A stretch of 64,000 nt of DNA, taken from contig NZ_BMHE01000011.1 of assembly GCF_014640555.1 (NCBI RefSeq), positions 62,001 through 126,000 on the forward strand, in the 5' to 3' direction. The stretch comes from Paenibacillus marchantiophytorum. GTDB lineage: Bacteria; Bacillota; Bacilli; Paenibacillales; NBRC-103111. The translations under genes were made by a program, and so were the position numbers. Shown one piece after another: positions 51,832 through 61,561 of this stretch (the stretch's first letter is position 1; each line of letters opens with the position of its first letter). A model generated the notes under the pieces. It searched no databases and was not told the origin of the DNA. It worked only from the letters and a program-made list of their open reading frames with translations.

Positions 51832-54243
51832 TTAGGAAAACAAAAAATTTCCAGCAGTATGCTTCACCGTATCACTTTCTGGCGGAAGCGCTGTCCGGTT
51901 AACCCCTTCTTCCACACAAGACGCCATCAAGAAGTAAGTCCCGCTGCCTGCGTTAGTTTCCGTCACATACTTCCCTCCAATAAAACGGGAACCGATCGCT
52001 TTCCATTTGTTCACGCCGTCCTGCATATGGAAATGCGCCATATTCACATCGGCAGCGCTACTCGTCAAGTTTCCGAAGTTCCAAGTCATCACGTTAGTCG
52101 GGTCTACGCTCTTCAAGAACGCTCGCTCGCTATTGGTCCCGCTGAATACTGCTCCGCCATCGATCGTAATCGACTGATCCGGCTTATTCTTGGCGTTATT
52201 CACATCGCCCACTTTATCCCAAGCGCCCGTGAACAAGAAGCAGCAATCCACGAGCCCGCCGCCCTGCATGATGATTTCACGGGTTCCTACCCTAACCGTA
52301 CCACCCGTCTGAGGCAGCCCCTTGAACCACGTATTAACAAGCGTCAGCTTATTGATGCTCCCGAGGTTGACGTCTTCGATGTTATAGAATTCGCTGTTAA
52401 GTATCGTCAATTCCCCATTGCTTGGCGTATACCCTACCTGCGTCGTTCCCGTACGGATCGGACGGGCGATTTCGTATCCCTTGAGCATGCCGAAGGAACA
52501 GCTGTCGATGATGTTTCTCCTTTTTCCGCGAGACGAGCCCTTCGAAATCGTAACCATCTCTTCCGCCGTGCAGCCTCGCATTTGCAACCCATCCATATTG
52601 ACCCAGAAGGAACCGGAATTGGCCATCTTCACACCAGGTTTCGTATACGTTACGACCGCATGACAATCCTCAAGCGTCAGATCCGTTAAGCGCTTGCTCG
52701 CGACGATCCGGGAAGCGATATGCTTCTTCACCGTCACCCGCTTGGCGCTGTCTCCCCAAGTCGTGCCGCTGTTCGCGAACGACAGCAGTCCTGAGTTGTT
52801 CAGATAAGTCAGATCGTGCTCATATTGCCCATGGGTAACGAACGGGCCGTATTCGTCGCCGTCACCGTGACAATTTTCCACCAGACTATAGGCTGCACAT
52901 GTAAAATCGTTCAAATGCCGAGCGTTGCTCGTATTGCAGTCCCTGACATGCCCGTACAGCACGTTGAGCTGTTGCGTCAAATAGCCGGTACCGCCCCAGT
53001 CGCGTTCTTCCGGGTTCATCAATTGGCAGCGCTCCGTCACGTAATGAGTGTTGTATCTCCGCATGACGACTGGCCAGAACACCTTGGTCGCCTTAATCCC
53101 CGATGCGTCGCATTCGACGGCGAACTCGTAGGCAACTGGATTCGATCCTATCTGATCCCATGTGGGGAACGGTCTAACACTTGTACCATTGGGAGGCACC
53201 GGTATGCCGATAAAATGCATATTGCGAACGTGGCAGCGGCAAGCAGGGTTAACTTTTTTGTAAGTAATCAGCCGTCCCTTGGCAAGCAGCCAGCCCAACT
53301 TGTAATTGAACCGAACATGCGTGGCATCGCAAATTTCCGTTACTTTGATCAAATAGTCAAGTTCACGCTGCGCGCCGCCGGCTGCATTGTTTTTGATCTG
53401 GGCATGCCACCAGCTCTCCACCTCAAAAATCGACGAATCAGCAACTTCAAATATATCGGAGTACTCCTGTAAGTCTTGCGTCAGTGTTACCGTTTGCGCG
53501 ATTCCCGTTACTACCCCTTGGAAAAACATCACAGCGCCGAACGGATTATCCAGCGTGTTCAACTCCATGCCTTCGGTCGTCACAGTGTGACCGTGGAAAT
53601 CAATTTCTATATCGCTGCGATGGAACACATGACGCTTCACGAAGTTCAAATCCGAGTACGCCTCAACCCGGTGGATCGAAGGATCATTGATCAGCATCTC
53701 GAGCGCATCATCGGCATTCTTCTTCACATCGAATATGCCGAACCAGCGAAAGTCGCCAACCCCATTATGTACGACTTCGAAACAACCCTCTGTCTTTGGC
53801 GGCTTCCGTCCCATGCTATCGTCATTCTGTTCGCGCCCTTTGCCGCCTTTGATCGGCTTGTGGACCGTACCGCCGTTATCCGCTTTGGTACTGCCTGCCA
53901 CAAAGCGAACAAGCTTGGCGCCTCCGTCACCGTTCTTGTAGTAGCCGCCGACAAACACATAGAGGCCGTCATCCAATTGGCCGGAAGGGAGTGACTTAAG
54001 CTCCTCCACGTTGCTGACTCGCAGCACTTGATTCCCTTGGCTGCTGTTGCTGAACTTCTCGTTGTCTGCTGATGCGATACGAGGAACCAAAGCGCTTCCA
54101 GCCAGCATCGCACCGCCAATCCCTAACGTTGCCAGCATCTTTCGTCTACTGATTGCTTCGCCCGCTTTACCTGTTGCTTGATTCGCCTCGCCAGTTACGT
54201 TCGTCGCATTCGATTTCCCTTTTTTATCAGTCAGGAAAAACAT
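51832..54243 (-). CDS. Tat-exported parallel beta-helix-type protein (possible polysaccharide-active enzyme)
   Basis: 803 residues. The N-terminus has a twin-arginine signal: SRRKMLATLGIGGAMLAGSA at about 32-51. The mature part begins VLRVSNVEELKSLPSGQLDD and GGYYKNGDGGAKLVRF, a module typical at the start of pectate-lyase-3/tailspike-like beta-helix enzymes, and continues in short asparagine-rich turns (NVLYGHVRDCNTSNARHLND; HGDGDEYGPFVTHGQYEHDL; NSGTTWGDSAKRVTVKKHIA). It is related to the protein at 59416 along nearly its whole length. A lyase or hydrolase role is inferred from fold-type and sugar-uptake neighbours. Catalytic residues are not certain. Confidence 0.8.
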   Translation of the reverse strand: MFFLTDKKGKSNATNVTGEANQATGKAGEAISRRKMLATLGIGGAMLAGSALVPRIASADNEKFSNSSQGNQVLRVSNVEELKSLPSGQLDDGLYVFVGGYYKNGDGGAKLVRFVAGSTKADNGGTVHKPIKGGKGREQNDDSMGRKPPKTEGCFEVVHNGVGDFRWFGIFDVKKNADDALEMLINDPSIHRVEAYSDLNFVKRHVFHRSDIEIDFHGHTVTTEGMELNTLDNPFGAVMFFQGVVTGIAQTVTLTQDLQEYSDIFEVADSSIFEVESWWHAQIKNNAAGGAQRELDYLIKVTEICDATHVRFNYKLGWLLAKGRLITYKKVNPACRCHVRNMHFIGIPVPPNGTSVRPFPTWDQIGSNPVAYEFAVECDASGIKATKVFWPVVMRRYNTHYVTERCQLMNPEERDWGGTGYLTQQLNVLYGHVRDCNTSNARHLNDFTCAAYSLVENCHGDGDEYGPFVTHGQYEHDLTYLNNSGLLSFANSGTTWGDSAKRVTVKKHIASRIVASKRLTDLTLEDCHAVVTYTKPGVKMANSGSFWVNMDGLQMRGCTAEEMVTISKGSSRGKRRNIIDSCSFGMLKGYEIARPIRTGTTQVGYTPSNGELTILNSEFYNIEDVNLGSINKLTLVNTWFKGLPQTGGTVRVGTREIIMQGGGLVDCCFLFTGAWDKVGDVNNAKNKPDQSITIDGGAVFSGTNSERAFLKSVDPTNVMTWNFGNLTSSAADVNMAHFHMQDGVNKWKAIGSRFIGGKYVTETNAGSGTYFLMASCVEEGVNRTALPPESDTVKHTAGNFLFS

Positions 54244-54367
54244 CGTTCAACAACTCCATTTCGCAAAGGGTTTAGGTAAGCTCGCCTGAAGATCACGTTC
54301 TAGGAACAGCAGTCCCTACCCACGATCATACGCGGGGTTGGAGCCTGCCGCAGTGAGGAACGTCTAA

Positions 54368-54412
54368 ATGGTCAGACTAGCGAACATCTGGAAACTCCGC
54401 TAGTCTGACCAT
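54368..54412. other. Perfect 15-bp inverted repeat in the SBP/beta-helix spacer
   Basis: Arms ATGGTCAGACTAGCG and CGCTAGTCTGACCAT, loop of 15 bases, with no T-run on either strand. It lies 22 bases past the SBP stop. It may stabilise the SBP transcript end or separate SBP from downstream expression, as hairpins do in many SBP operons. Confidence 0.75.
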
Positions 54413-54434
54413 CGTGCCGTACAACGTTTACGTA

Positions 54435-56036
54435 TTAGTTTTCTGCTTTGAACTTGATCGTTTTGCCTTTGGCTGCTGTAGCAAGCTCAGCATAGTTGTC
54501 AAAAATTGCCTTGCCGCCGAATTTCGTCATGATTTCTTGACGGTATTGCGGCCAATTGGATGCATCCTTGTCTTTATACACAACTTGGATATGCAGTTCA
54601 TTCATTCGTTTGCGCATTGCGCCCAAATCCATGCCTTCCTTAACAGTCAGAGCCGTGCCGACAGAAGGTAGAATTTTGTAACTGTTGATTTTCTCCACGA
54701 TTTTCTTATCGCGCTCCGTAATTTTCGGATCGACGACATTCAGCCCGAACACCTCCGGTTTGCGCGGTGTAAACCAGCCATAGATTTCAATGAAGTTATT
54801 GTTGTCGATTACGTCTTTTTTGTAAGCATCTTGATTCACTTCAATTGTCTTGCCGTTGCGCTTATAATGAACGCCTTCTTTGCCGTAACGGGTCAGCAGA
54901 AATCCTTCTTCGCCAGCCAGCCAGTCGAGAATTTCAATGGAACGCTGTACTTTGGCATCGGAAGTCTTGGAACTGATCAAGAAAGGATTGCCTGGAATCG
55001 TCTCGACCCATGTGCCGGTTTTTTCCCATGGATGAAACGGCTCCCAATCCGCCGTCGTTTGACCTGCTTGCTTGGATTTCATTTGGAGGCCTGCCGGATT
55101 GTTGTCGAAGGCCAGGTCTCTGCCTTGACCGATCACGATACCCGCTTTGCCCTGCGCCGCTTTATCAAAGTGCTGCCCGTATTTGTTGAGGAACCAATCC
55201 GGATCGACAACTTTCAGATCCAGTAGTTTCTTAATATCTGTAAGCACATTTTGCATGCGGATATCGCTGCGGACGTCGATGAATTGATCGCCGTCGACAT
55301 AGGTGTCTCCGACCAAGCCATTTTGCAGGAATTCCGGGAAATCCATGGAAACGCTGGCGCCGCTGCCTGCAGCCGTAAAGCCGTAGGTGTCGTTCTTGCC
55401 GTTGCCATCCGGATCATTGAACGTGAAGGCTTTCATAACATTAACGAGTTCGTCGTAATTCGTCGGCATTTTCAAATTCAACTTGTCAAGCCAATCTTTC
55501 CGAATATAGAAGGTCCGATAATAGTTCGTTTCATAAGGAACAGGCGCACGTTTAAACGCGCTTTGCACTTGGTATGATTTCAAGTTAGCTTCGGTTACCC
55601 AATTTTTGAAATAGTTCGGCATTTTCTCAGGTGTAACAATGCCCGTCAAGTCGCGGGCCACGCCGTCACGGATATAGTTGTTGGAAGGGACGCCCTCGGC
55701 ATAGAAGAGGTCCGGAATGTCGCCGGAAGCGATCATCGTATTCAACTTATTGGTGTAGTCTTGACCAAGCGGCAAGTAAGTCATTTTCAGAGTGACATTG
55801 AACTTCTCTTCGATTGCACTCTTCACGAAATCTTTATCTGCGGCAGGAAGTTGGGAACTTGCATCTGCGATAACCGTCCATTTCAGATCCAGCTTTTCCT
55901 TCTTAGCGCCCGGACTGGAAGAAACGCCGGTCTTCCCTGCCGGTGACGATGAAGCACCTTCTTTGGCGTCCGAACATGCAGCAAGCAAGAGTGAAGAAGC
56001 CAACAATACAGTCGTTACTTTTGAAAACGTTCTCAA
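54435..56036 (-). CDS. ABC transporter sugar-binding lipoprotein (LplA-like)
   Basis: 533 residues from TTG at 56036, eight bases after AGGGGGG. Lipoprotein signal TTVLLASSLLLAACSDAKEG with Cys21. A large type-1 solute-binding domain typical of Paenibacillus oligosaccharide importers (FTFNDPDGNGKNDTYGFTAA; SVEILDWLAGEEGF-type segment as RSIEILDWLAGEEGF; the DPDGNGKNDTYG calcium-like loop). It captures an oligosaccharide for the two permeases encoded upstream. The ATPase is not encoded here and is presumably a shared MsmX-type protein. Confidence 0.92.
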   Translation of the reverse strand: MRTFSKVTTVLLASSLLLAACSDAKEGASSSPAGKTGVSSSPGAKKEKLDLKWTVIADASSQLPAADKDFVKSAIEEKFNVTLKMTYLPLGQDYTNKLNTMIASGDIPDLFYAEGVPSNNYIRDGVARDLTGIVTPEKMPNYFKNWVTEANLKSYQVQSAFKRAPVPYETNYYRTFYIRKDWLDKLNLKMPTNYDELVNVMKAFTFNDPDGNGKNDTYGFTAAGSGASVSMDFPEFLQNGLVGDTYVDGDQFIDVRSDIRMQNVLTDIKKLLDLKVVDPDWFLNKYGQHFDKAAQGKAGIVIGQGRDLAFDNNPAGLQMKSKQAGQTTADWEPFHPWEKTGTWVETIPGNPFLISSKTSDAKVQRSIEILDWLAGEEGFLLTRYGKEGVHYKRNGKTIEVNQDAYKKDVIDNNNFIEIYGWFTPRKPEVFGLNVVDPKITERDKKIVEKINSYKILPSVGTALTVKEGMDLGAMRKRMNELHIQVVYKDKDASNWPQYRQEIMTKFGGKAIFDNYAELATAAKGKTIKFKAEN

Positions 56037-56211
56037 ACCAATGACCCCCCTATTCGATTTCGAAGAATTAGATTCCTTTTACCATCAAGCCATTATCTTA
56101 CGTCCGTCAATTCATCTGAATCGTTTGCTCGTCAAACCCACACACATTGCCCTCAAGGTTCACCTCCCGTAAGTAATAAACTGTTCCTGAAAAACAAGGC
56201 CGCTGTCAGAT

Positions 56212-57099
56212 TTACCCTTTGACGGCACCCAACAGCATGCCCTTAACGAAATATTTTTGCAAAAACGGATATACGATCAACACGGGTACAATCGCTACGA
56301 CTACAGTAGCCATTTTAATCGTTTCTGGCGGCATCGTATTCAGCGCAGATTGCGGTACGGCCAGTTCCTGACTGATAGCCGGCGACACAATCATGTTGCG
56401 CAGCACGACCTGCAGCGGATACAGACTGCGATCATTCAAATACATGACCCCGCCGAAGTACGCATTCCAATGATTCACACCATAGAATAAGCCGAGTGTT
56501 GCCATGATCGGCAGCGAGAGCGGCAGCACAATGCGAGTCAGCGTGCCGATATCGCTGCAGCCGTCTACCTTCGCCGCTTCCTCAATCTCATACGGCAGAC
56601 CTTCGAAGAAAGTTTTCATAATCAGAATATTGAACGATGACACGAGACCCGGAATAATGAGCGCCCAGACGGTATTCATCAAACCGGTTGCCTTAACGGT
56701 TAAATAAATGGGGATAATCCCCCCCGAGAACAACATCGTAAACACGATGCCCATCAGCACGATATTGCGTCCTGGCAGAAATTTCTTCGATAATGGATAC
56801 GCCAGCATCGTCGTAATCGCCAGGTTGCACGCCGTACCGACGACCGTGATAAAGACTGTCACTTGCAGCGCTTTGGGAACTGTATTGCTGGAGAAAATCG
56901 TTTTGAACGCCTCGAACGTGACGGAATGCGGGAAAATGATGAAACCGCCGTTCTTGAGCACTTCCTTATATGGCGTGATCGCCATGACGAAAACAAAGTA
57001 AATCGGGAACAGCGTTGCCAAACAGAATATCGCCAGTACCGTATAAAGAACGGCATCTACAACACGGTCTGATTTGGTTTTTTTAAGTATGAATGGCAT
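56212..57099 (-). CDS. Carbohydrate ABC transporter permease (LplC/YtcP-like)
   Basis: 295 residues, six membrane helices, with the permease signature EEAAKVDGCSDIGTLTRIVL facing the ATPase. N-terminal VVDAVLYTVLAIFCLATLFP and C-terminal PFLQKYFVKGMLLGAVKG are typical of the MalG-like half of CUT1 importers. AAAGGAGG precedes ATG by seven bases. It follows the LplB-like gene by 13 bases and precedes the SBP gene by 175 bases. Confidence 0.93.
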   Translation of the reverse strand: MPFILKKTKSDRVVDAVLYTVLAIFCLATLFPIYFVFVMAITPYKEVLKNGGFIIFPHSVTFEAFKTIFSSNTVPKALQVTVFITVVGTACNLAITTMLAYPLSKKFLPGRNIVLMGIVFTMLFSGGIIPIYLTVKATGLMNTVWALIIPGLVSSFNILIMKTFFEGLPYEIEEAAKVDGCSDIGTLTRIVLPLSLPIMATLGLFYGVNHWNAYFGGVMYLNDRSLYPLQVVLRNMIVSPAISQELAVPQSALNTMPPETIKMATVVVAIVPVLIVYPFLQKYFVKGMLLGAVKG

Positions 57100-57112
57100 T
57101 GCGATGCCTCCT

Positions 57113-58072
57113 TTACCAGATGCCGGACCCGCCGACTTTTTTGGCTAATTTGTTCGCTCCTATCACGAGCACAAGACCGATGACTGATTTGAACACACCC
57201 ATCGCCGCGGGAACACTGAATTCCATCTGCTCAATCCCGCGCCTGAAAATATATGTATCGAGAATGTCTCCCACATCGTAAACTCGGGCGTTCAGGAAAA
57301 TGTAGACTTGCTCGAAGCCGGCATCCATAATATGCCCGATTCGCAAGATTAGCAGCAAGATGAACACTTCTCGGATGCCTGGCAGCGTAATATGCCACAG
57401 CTGCCGCCAACGCCCCGCGCCGTCGACCACGGCCGCTTCATACAATTCGTGATTGATCGAGGACAGCGCGGCCAAATAGATGATCGCTCCAAAACCGGTG
57501 CTCTTCCAAATATCCGACGTGACCAGCAGCGAGCGGAAATAATCCGAATTGGCAAGTACATCCAGATCTCCCCAACCCATATCGCGGAAGAACGTTGTAA
57601 CTAGCCCCGCTCCAGGAGCAAAGAAGGAAAAGACAAGTCCATACACGATAATCCACGATAAGAAATGCGGTCCATAGGTAATCGTCTGCACGACCCTTTT
57701 GAACCATGGCGCGCGAATCTCATTGAGGATAAGCGCCAGCATTACGTCAGGCAGCATGTTGAATAAAATACGGTATACACTGATCAGAATCGTATTGCGC
57801 ATCAGACTAGGAAATTCCGGCGACGAGAAGATCGTCCGAAAATTATCAAAGCCGACCCATTCGCTGCCCCACATGCCCTTCAACAGGTTGTATTTCTTGA
57901 ATGCGATTACGAGCCCGAACATCGGCACATAATGATAAACGATGTAATAGGCGATTCCCGGAACCATAAGCATATACAGCCATTTATAACGGAGAAATGT
58001 TTTCCAGATCGTTGGGATTATCCGTTTTTTGACCGTAGGGTCACCAGAAATCGCATTCACATTTGCTCCCAT
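57113..58072 (-). CDS. Carbohydrate ABC transporter permease (LplB/YteP-like)
   Basis: 319 residues, six membrane helices, signature ELYEAAVVDGAGRWRQLWHI. It begins TIWKTFLRYKWLYMLMVPGI and has the LplB-type YVPMFGLVIAFKKYN. Forms the permease pair with the LplC-like protein. AAGGAGG is six bases before ATG. 39 bases separate it from the upstream MDR dehydrogenase gene, so co-transcription is likely. Confidence 0.93.
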   Translation of the reverse strand: MGANVNAISGDPTVKKRIIPTIWKTFLRYKWLYMLMVPGIAYYIVYHYVPMFGLVIAFKKYNLLKGMWGSEWVGFDNFRTIFSSPEFPSLMRNTILISVYRILFNMLPDVMLALILNEIRAPWFKRVVQTITYGPHFLSWIIVYGLVFSFFAPGAGLVTTFFRDMGWGDLDVLANSDYFRSLLVTSDIWKSTGFGAIIYLAALSSINHELYEAAVVDGAGRWRQLWHITLPGIREVFILLLILRIGHIMDAGFEQVYIFLNARVYDVGDILDTYIFRRGIEQMEFSVPAAMGVFKSVIGLVLVIGANKLAKKVGGSGIW

Positions 58073-58111
58073 ATTCTACCTCCTTCATCGTTGGTGAATG
58101 TGATCCTTACC

Positions 58112-59116
58112 TTAAGCAGGTTTAAGCTTGCCGTGACGAACAACAATCCCCATCGATTGCTGCGGCTTTTCCAGACAGCTTTGATACATGGAAGGCAGCT
58201 CATCAAGCGCACATTCATTCGTGATGAGCGATTGCATATCGATCCGTTTCTCCGCGATTAAGCGTAAGAATTCTCCCATATTCCTGCCTTCTGTCCATCG
58301 CACGTAACCAAGCGGATAATCGACTCCTTGCTGCTCATACGTATGCTCATAGCGGCCAGGGCCGCCCGCCCGCGAGATGTGCACACTCGCTTCTTTCATA
58401 AAAAGCAGATCCCGATCGAATTCCGTCCCGGTATCTCCGACTATTACGACGCGCCCACGATCGCGAAGCCAGCCGATCGCATCATCCACCATACTATGTT
58501 TCCGGCTGCTTGCACAAAGCATAACAGCATCTGCCCCAAGCCAGGAAGGGTCCGATTCAACAAGGCGCCTAAGCTCATCTTGTGAGCGGCAAGCTTTGGC
58601 TCCGATTGCTTCAAGCGCGCGACAGCGCTCCTCCATCAGCTCCAGTCCAATCACCCGGTAGCTCGCAGCATGCGCAATACGGGCGATTACCTGCCCTAAT
58701 ATGCCAAGCCCTGCAATGATCATCGCTTCCCCGAAACTCAAACTAGCTTGACGCAGGGCATGAATCGCAATCGCTCCAATGCCGACGAATGCTGCTTCCT
58801 GCAGCGTGACACCTTCCGGTATCGACGTTACTAAATGTTTCGGCACGAGCAGGAACTCTCTGTGGGCAGGCACCCCGTAGCAAGCGACTTTTTGCCCTGG
58901 AACAACGTGAGTTACTCCTTCTCCTACCTCCTCAACAATCCCGCTTGCGCTGTATCCCAAATTAGCATCCCCGCTATTTTGTATCATCATCAGCTCGGTA
59001 CCTACACTTACAACGGAATATTCCGTTTTCACTTTGACGAATTGAGGTATCATCTCCGGGGGTGGAAGCTCTAATAATTGCGCCGAACCATTTATGCCTT
59101 TAACTGCTCTCATCAT
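58112..59116 (-). CDS. Zinc-type MDR dehydrogenase (threonine/sorbitol dehydrogenase-like)
   Basis: 334 residues from ATG at 59116 (or the next codon), five bases after AAAGAGG. Medium-chain dehydrogenase: N-terminal GroES-like part (VKVKTEYSVVSVGTELMMIQ; GYSASGIVEEVGEGVTHVVP), a Rossmann region (MIIAGLGILGQVIARIAHAA) and RVVIVGDTGTE. The usual catalytic-zinc cysteine and structural-zinc cysteines are not evident, as in the subgroup with VGTEL instead of a CGSD motif; such members often act in modification of cyclic or amino sugars. It heads the transporter gene set and is preceded by a motif shared with the acetyltransferase promoter. Confidence 0.85.
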   Translation of the reverse strand: MMRAVKGINGSAQLLELPPPEMIPQFVKVKTEYSVVSVGTELMMIQNSGDANLGYSASGIVEEVGEGVTHVVPGQKVACYGVPAHREFLLVPKHLVTSIPEGVTLQEAAFVGIGAIAIHALRQASLSFGEAMIIAGLGILGQVIARIAHAASYRVIGLELMEERCRALEAIGAKACRSQDELRRLVESDPSWLGADAVMLCASSRKHSMVDDAIGWLRDRGRVVIVGDTGTEFDRDLLFMKEASVHISRAGGPGRYEHTYEQQGVDYPLGYVRWTEGRNMGEFLRLIAEKRIDMQSLITNECALDELPSMYQSCLEKPQQSMGIVVRHGKLKPA

Positions 59117-59127
59117 GCTTACCTCTT

Positions 59128-59151
59128 TCTGGTTTGTATCTGATTTAATAA
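59128..59151 (-). promoter_or_regulatory. 24-bp motif shared with the acetyltransferase promoter (copy 1)
   Basis: TCTGGTTTGTATCTGATTTA then ATAA, upstream of the MDR gene, differs at three of 24 positions from 62748-62771. A further TTTGTTTCTGATTCA lies at about 59187-59201. Candidate operator of the locus. Confidence 0.5.
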
Positions 59152-59415
59152 CTGCACTAGAAACCAAACTAACTTTGATTTGTGATTTGTTTCTGATTCA
59201 TTTTTTATTATAAATAGGCTAAATATGATTGTCAATCTTTTTTGTTTTTGCAATCGCTTTCAATGTTAGATTATATGACGTATATTATTTATTACATTAC
59301 ATTAACCTAACACGTAAAACCGGACCTGTGACTAGAATATCCGGGACCGAGCCGCAAGGATACACGTTAAAACAAGAAAGAAGCCCGCCTATTAACAGGC
59401 AGACTCCAACGATAA

Positions 59416-61506
59416 TTAAGCAATGATTATGTTTCCTGCCTCATGTTTGATTAGATGACTTTCCGCCGGCAGCGAGGATCGATCGACCCTATCTTCTATG
59501 CAAGCCGTCATAAGCATATACGAATCACGGCTGAATGCCCCTTCCGCAACAGCGTATTTGCCGCCAGAAAACCGGGAGCCTATGGCTCTCATTTTATTAC
59601 TGCCGCCTTGAATATGAAAGTGCGCAGTATCAGCATCAAGGGCTGCACTATCACAATCGCCGAGAATCCATGTCATGATTCCTGCCGCATTCCTGTTCCT
59701 CAGATAAGCCTTATCTGCATTCGCGCCCCGAAATGACGTGCCTCCATCTATCGTAATGGACTGGTTGTTCGTTCCGGTCAGCTCAATACCGGAATTTTCA
59801 AAACCACCGCCATGAATCACCACCTCATCAGAACAGATCTGAATCGGACTCGCTTCAGGAGAAGCGCCGACAAACCACGTGTTCGTCAGCCTCAGACGCT
59901 TGATGCTTCCGACTAAATTCCCATCGACGTTGTGAAAATGGCAATTCAACATGACGAAATCGCTTGAGACTGGGCCAAATCCAGCATTCGCAACTCCGGG
60001 AAGCCTCGCCATTTCCCCGTTCTTGGTCATCCCGAAGGCGCAGCCGTCAGCCAAATTACTGCGCTTCGAGCGCGATGAACTTTGCGAAAGGGTCAGCATC
60101 GTGTCCGCTGTGCAGCCCCTCATTTGCAAACCATCGGCATTTGCCCATATCGTACCGGAATCGACCAGCCCTTCCTTGTAAACGGCATGAACATCCTCTA
60201 GCGTTAAATCGGTTATGCGCTTATGCGCTACCACTCGTGAACCGACATGCTTTGTGACAGTGATTCGCTTGGCACTATCTCCCCAGGTTGTACCGCTGTT
60301 GGCGAACGAGAGCAAACCCGAATTCCCAACAAATGTGAGATCATGCTCATACTGTCCATGAGTAACGAACGAGCCATGTTCATCGCCATCGCCGTGGCAG
60401 TTCTCAACCATACAATAGCCCGCACATGTGAAATCGTTCAAATGTCTTGCGTTGCTTGTATGGCAATCACGAACATGCCCATACAGCACGTTCAGCTGCT
60501 GCGTCAGATAACCGGTCCCGCCCCAAATCACTTCCTCAGGGTTCGTCAGCCTGCATCGCTCCGTCACATAGTGAGTGCAGTACCGCCGCTCAACAACTGG
60601 CCAGAATACCTTCGTCGCCGTAATATCAGCAACATTGCACGCAACGGCAAACTCGTAGGCGATCGGATTTGAACCCAGCTGATCCCAGTTCTCCGATGGC
60701 TTCTCGCTTGTTGAACCATTATCCGGCACGGGGACGCCGACGAAATTCATGTTCCGCACATGACTGCGGAAGACAGGATTCATCTTCATGAACGTGATTT
60801 CTCGCCCCGCAGCAAGGGACCAGCCAAGCTTGTAATTAACCCGGACGTGGCTGCCATCGATGATTTCTGTAATCTGCAGCAGGTAGTCCAGCTCCCGCTG
60901 CGCACTGCCTGCCGGATTATTCTTCACTCTTACTTTCCACCAGTCATCCACCGCAAAAAGGGTCGAATCCAACACCTCCAGAGTATCGGTTTGCTCCGGA
61001 AGATCAGCGGAAAGTGTAAGGATTTGCGTTTCGCCGGATACCTTTCCCTGGAAGAATATCACCGCTCCGAACGGGTTAGCTGGCGTATTTAACTCAACAC
61101 CTTCCGTGGTGACGGTATGCCCGCCAAAATTAAGTTCAATGTCGCTGCGGTCATACGTATGTCGTCGAACAAAATTTAGATCTGTATGCGCCTCAATCAA
61201 ATGAATCGAGCCGTCATTGACCATTGCATCCATGGCATCGTCCGCATTCACTGTCGCATCCATAATGCCGAACCACCTGTAGTCGCCCACCCCGCGATGA
61301 ACGGTTTCCCAGCGTCCGCTGCCGCCTGTGCGAGGATCATGAATCGTCCCGCCATTATCGGTATTATTGCTGCTCGCCATCCATCGTACAAGCTTGCAGC
61401 CGCCATCCCCCTTTTCATAATAGCCTTCTACATACACAAGCTGACCATCATCCATAGGATGCGGTTTACAGGCAAGCAGCTCCTCCAAGTTGGAAAGTTG
61501 AATCAT
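59416..61506 (-). CDS. Parallel beta-helix-type protein without signal peptide (paralogue of 51832-54243)
   Basis: 696 residues from ATG at 61506, eight bases after GGAGG. It aligns with the Tat-signal protein over almost its whole length (QLSNLEELLACKPHPMDDGQ; LNVLYGHVRDCHTSNARHLN; NSGTTWGDSAKRITVTKHVG; ADTAHFHIQGGSNKMRAIGS) but starts where the mature part of the paralogue starts and has no export signal. It would therefore be cytoplasmic, or exported by another route. It is upstream of the MDR and transporter genes. A sugar-active role is inferred, not shown. Confidence 0.8.
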   Translation of the reverse strand: MIQLSNLEELLACKPHPMDDGQLVYVEGYYEKGDGGCKLVRWMASSNNTDNGGTIHDPRTGGSGRWETVHRGVGDYRWFGIMDATVNADDAMDAMVNDGSIHLIEAHTDLNFVRRHTYDRSDIELNFGGHTVTTEGVELNTPANPFGAVIFFQGKVSGETQILTLSADLPEQTDTLEVLDSTLFAVDDWWKVRVKNNPAGSAQRELDYLLQITEIIDGSHVRVNYKLGWSLAAGREITFMKMNPVFRSHVRNMNFVGVPVPDNGSTSEKPSENWDQLGSNPIAYEFAVACNVADITATKVFWPVVERRYCTHYVTERCRLTNPEEVIWGGTGYLTQQLNVLYGHVRDCHTSNARHLNDFTCAGYCMVENCHGDGDEHGSFVTHGQYEHDLTFVGNSGLLSFANSGTTWGDSAKRITVTKHVGSRVVAHKRITDLTLEDVHAVYKEGLVDSGTIWANADGLQMRGCTADTMLTLSQSSSRSKRSNLADGCAFGMTKNGEMARLPGVANAGFGPVSSDFVMLNCHFHNVDGNLVGSIKRLRLTNTWFVGASPEASPIQICSDEVVIHGGGFENSGIELTGTNNQSITIDGGTSFRGANADKAYLRNRNAAGIMTWILGDCDSAALDADTAHFHIQGGSNKMRAIGSRFSGGKYAVAEGAFSRDSYMLMTACIEDRVDRSSLPAESHLIKHEAGNIIIA

Positions 61507-61561
61507 AATCATGACCTCCTGCTCTTAATGGTTTTCTAAACCAATGTATCAGATGAGTGTT

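Noticed and set aside
51391..52689. A 432-codon plus-strand open frame
   Set aside because: It is antisense to the GntR/SBP fusion and the beta-helix gene, crosses the intergenic space between them, and has no recognisable domain or ribosome site.
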